NCBI GenBank assembly: GCA_023544495.1
Contig: JAMJFV010000144.1
Span: 1-5,115, forward strand
DNA length: 5,115 bases
Reading direction: 5' to 3'
Source of the DNA: ANME-2 cluster archaeon
Lineage (GTDB): Archaea; Halobacteriota; Methanosarcinia; Methanosarcinales; Methanocomedenaceae
The notes under the pieces are model-generated. The model saw nothing but the letters and a program-made list of their open reading frames with translations, was not told the origin of the DNA and searched no databases. How positions within the stretch are numbered: the first letter of the stretch is position 1; the number at the start of each line of letters is the position of its first letter. Below are positions 4,634 to 5,115 of this stretch, piece by piece. A program made the translations under genes and the position numbers.

Positions 4634-5115
4634 ATGGATAAACTCATTATCTGCATTGACAGGGATGATGATATCGGGTTCAAAACCGGGGAAAAGAGCC
4701 CGGTAATCGGCAGGGTGAAAAACCTTAACGTGGCTGCTAAACTTGGCATTTGCGACCCCGAAGATTCAGATACCAACACCATTTTTGCGGGTGTTAAGTT
4801 GTATGACCAGCTAAAGGAAGAAGAACTTGATGTTGAGATTATCTCAATTGCGGGCGACCGTGATGTAGGCCTGATCTCAGATATGAAGATAGCTGACCAG
4901 ATGGATGAGATAATACAAACGTATAATGCACGAAGTATCATCCTGGTCTCGGACGGAGCTGAAGACGAATCAGTGCTGCCAATATTGGAATCAAGGATCA
5001 AGGTTGACGGTGTCCAACGGGTCATCGTCAAGCAGAGCGAGAATCTGGAAAGTACCTATTACCTCTTGAAAACGGCTTTTAATGACCCGAAGATATCACA
5101 TACGTTCTTTGTACC
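4634..5115 (+). CDS. DUF373 family archaeal protein, N-terminal part (3' partial)
   Basis: The frame opens at ATG 4634 and runs off the window after 160 full codons. Conserved blocks characteristic of DUF373 are visible. They are the opening strand LIICIDRDDDIG (4-15), the ENL-like segment around KNLNVAAKLG, DPEDSDTN (41-48), GDRDVGL (74-80), SDGAEDE (106-112) and a stretch near VVKQS/ENLESTYYLLK. This is the soluble alpha/beta domain, rich in acidic loops that resemble metal or nucleotide sites. Known members continue into several membrane helices and are about 350-400 residues, so roughly half or more is missing. The family is archaeal and its biochemical function is not known to me. Another start, ATGATG at 4614, is in a different frame and gives no family match. 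It follows acyP on the same strand with its own promoter-like element. Confidence 0.9.
   Translation, partial: MDKLIICIDRDDDIGFKTGEKSPVIGRVKNLNVAAKLGICDPEDSDTNTIFAGVKLYDQLKEEELDVEIISIAGDRDVGLISDMKIADQMDEIIQTYNARSIILVSDGAEDESVLPILESRIKVDGVQRVIVKQSENLESTYYLLKTAFNDPKISHTFFV

Noticed and set aside
4614..4680. ATGATG at 4614 as a start for the last gene
   Set aside because: It is 20 bases from the DUF373 ATG and out of frame; its translation soon ends and matches nothing.
1..5115. A defence island, mobile element, CRISPR array, tRNA or riboswitch
   Set aside because: No transposase, integrase, regular repeat array, cloverleaf or long structured leader was recognised; most of the window is assigned to ordinary genes and short promoters.

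Overview
The window looks like chromosomal DNA of a euryarchaeon, most likely a methanogen or methane-oxidising relative near Methanosarcinales. This is inferred from three things. Genes have AT-rich TATA boxes about 25-35 bases upstream and short or absent leaders. Two families known mainly from methanogens and other archaea are present (DUF356-like and DUF373). The HTH regulator is of an archaeal-only type. No mobile element, CRISPR array, tRNA or rRNA was seen. Of the six stop codons visible, three are TAG, two TAA and one TGA, so TAG is an ordinary stop here. That argues against a genome that decodes TAG as pyrrolysine.

Layout. Positions 1-72 hold the last 23 codons of an unidentified + strand gene. 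A promoter-like spacer (73-159) precedes a complete GT4-type glycosyltransferase (160-1326). Positions 1327-1685 hold no intact gene. They contain the decayed remains of a minus-strand MNT-type nucleotidyltransferase, an inverted repeat, and a palindromic TATA box for chorismate synthase aroC (1686-2756). aroC converges, 15 bases apart, on a minus-strand DUF356-like gene (2772-3161). Upstream of that gene, also on the minus strand, is a 327-residue XRE/Cro-type archaeal regulator (3226-4209). The regulator diverges from an acylphosphatase gene (4281-4562) across a 71-base AT-rich spacer with one central TATA element. The window ends inside a DUF373 gene (4634 onward).

How the genes relate. 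They do not form an obvious pathway. aroC is the last step of the common aromatic pathway, the glycosyltransferase is probably for storage or surface polysaccharide, acylphosphatase is a small metabolic hydrolase, and the DUF356 and DUF373 proteins have no known function. Nearly every gene seems to have its own promoter, so the region reads as a row of single-gene units rather than an operon. The most notable items are the broken nucleotidyltransferase, the likely leaderless aroC transcript, and the nearly symmetrical regulator/acylphosphatase promoter. I found no evidence for a new multi-gene system.
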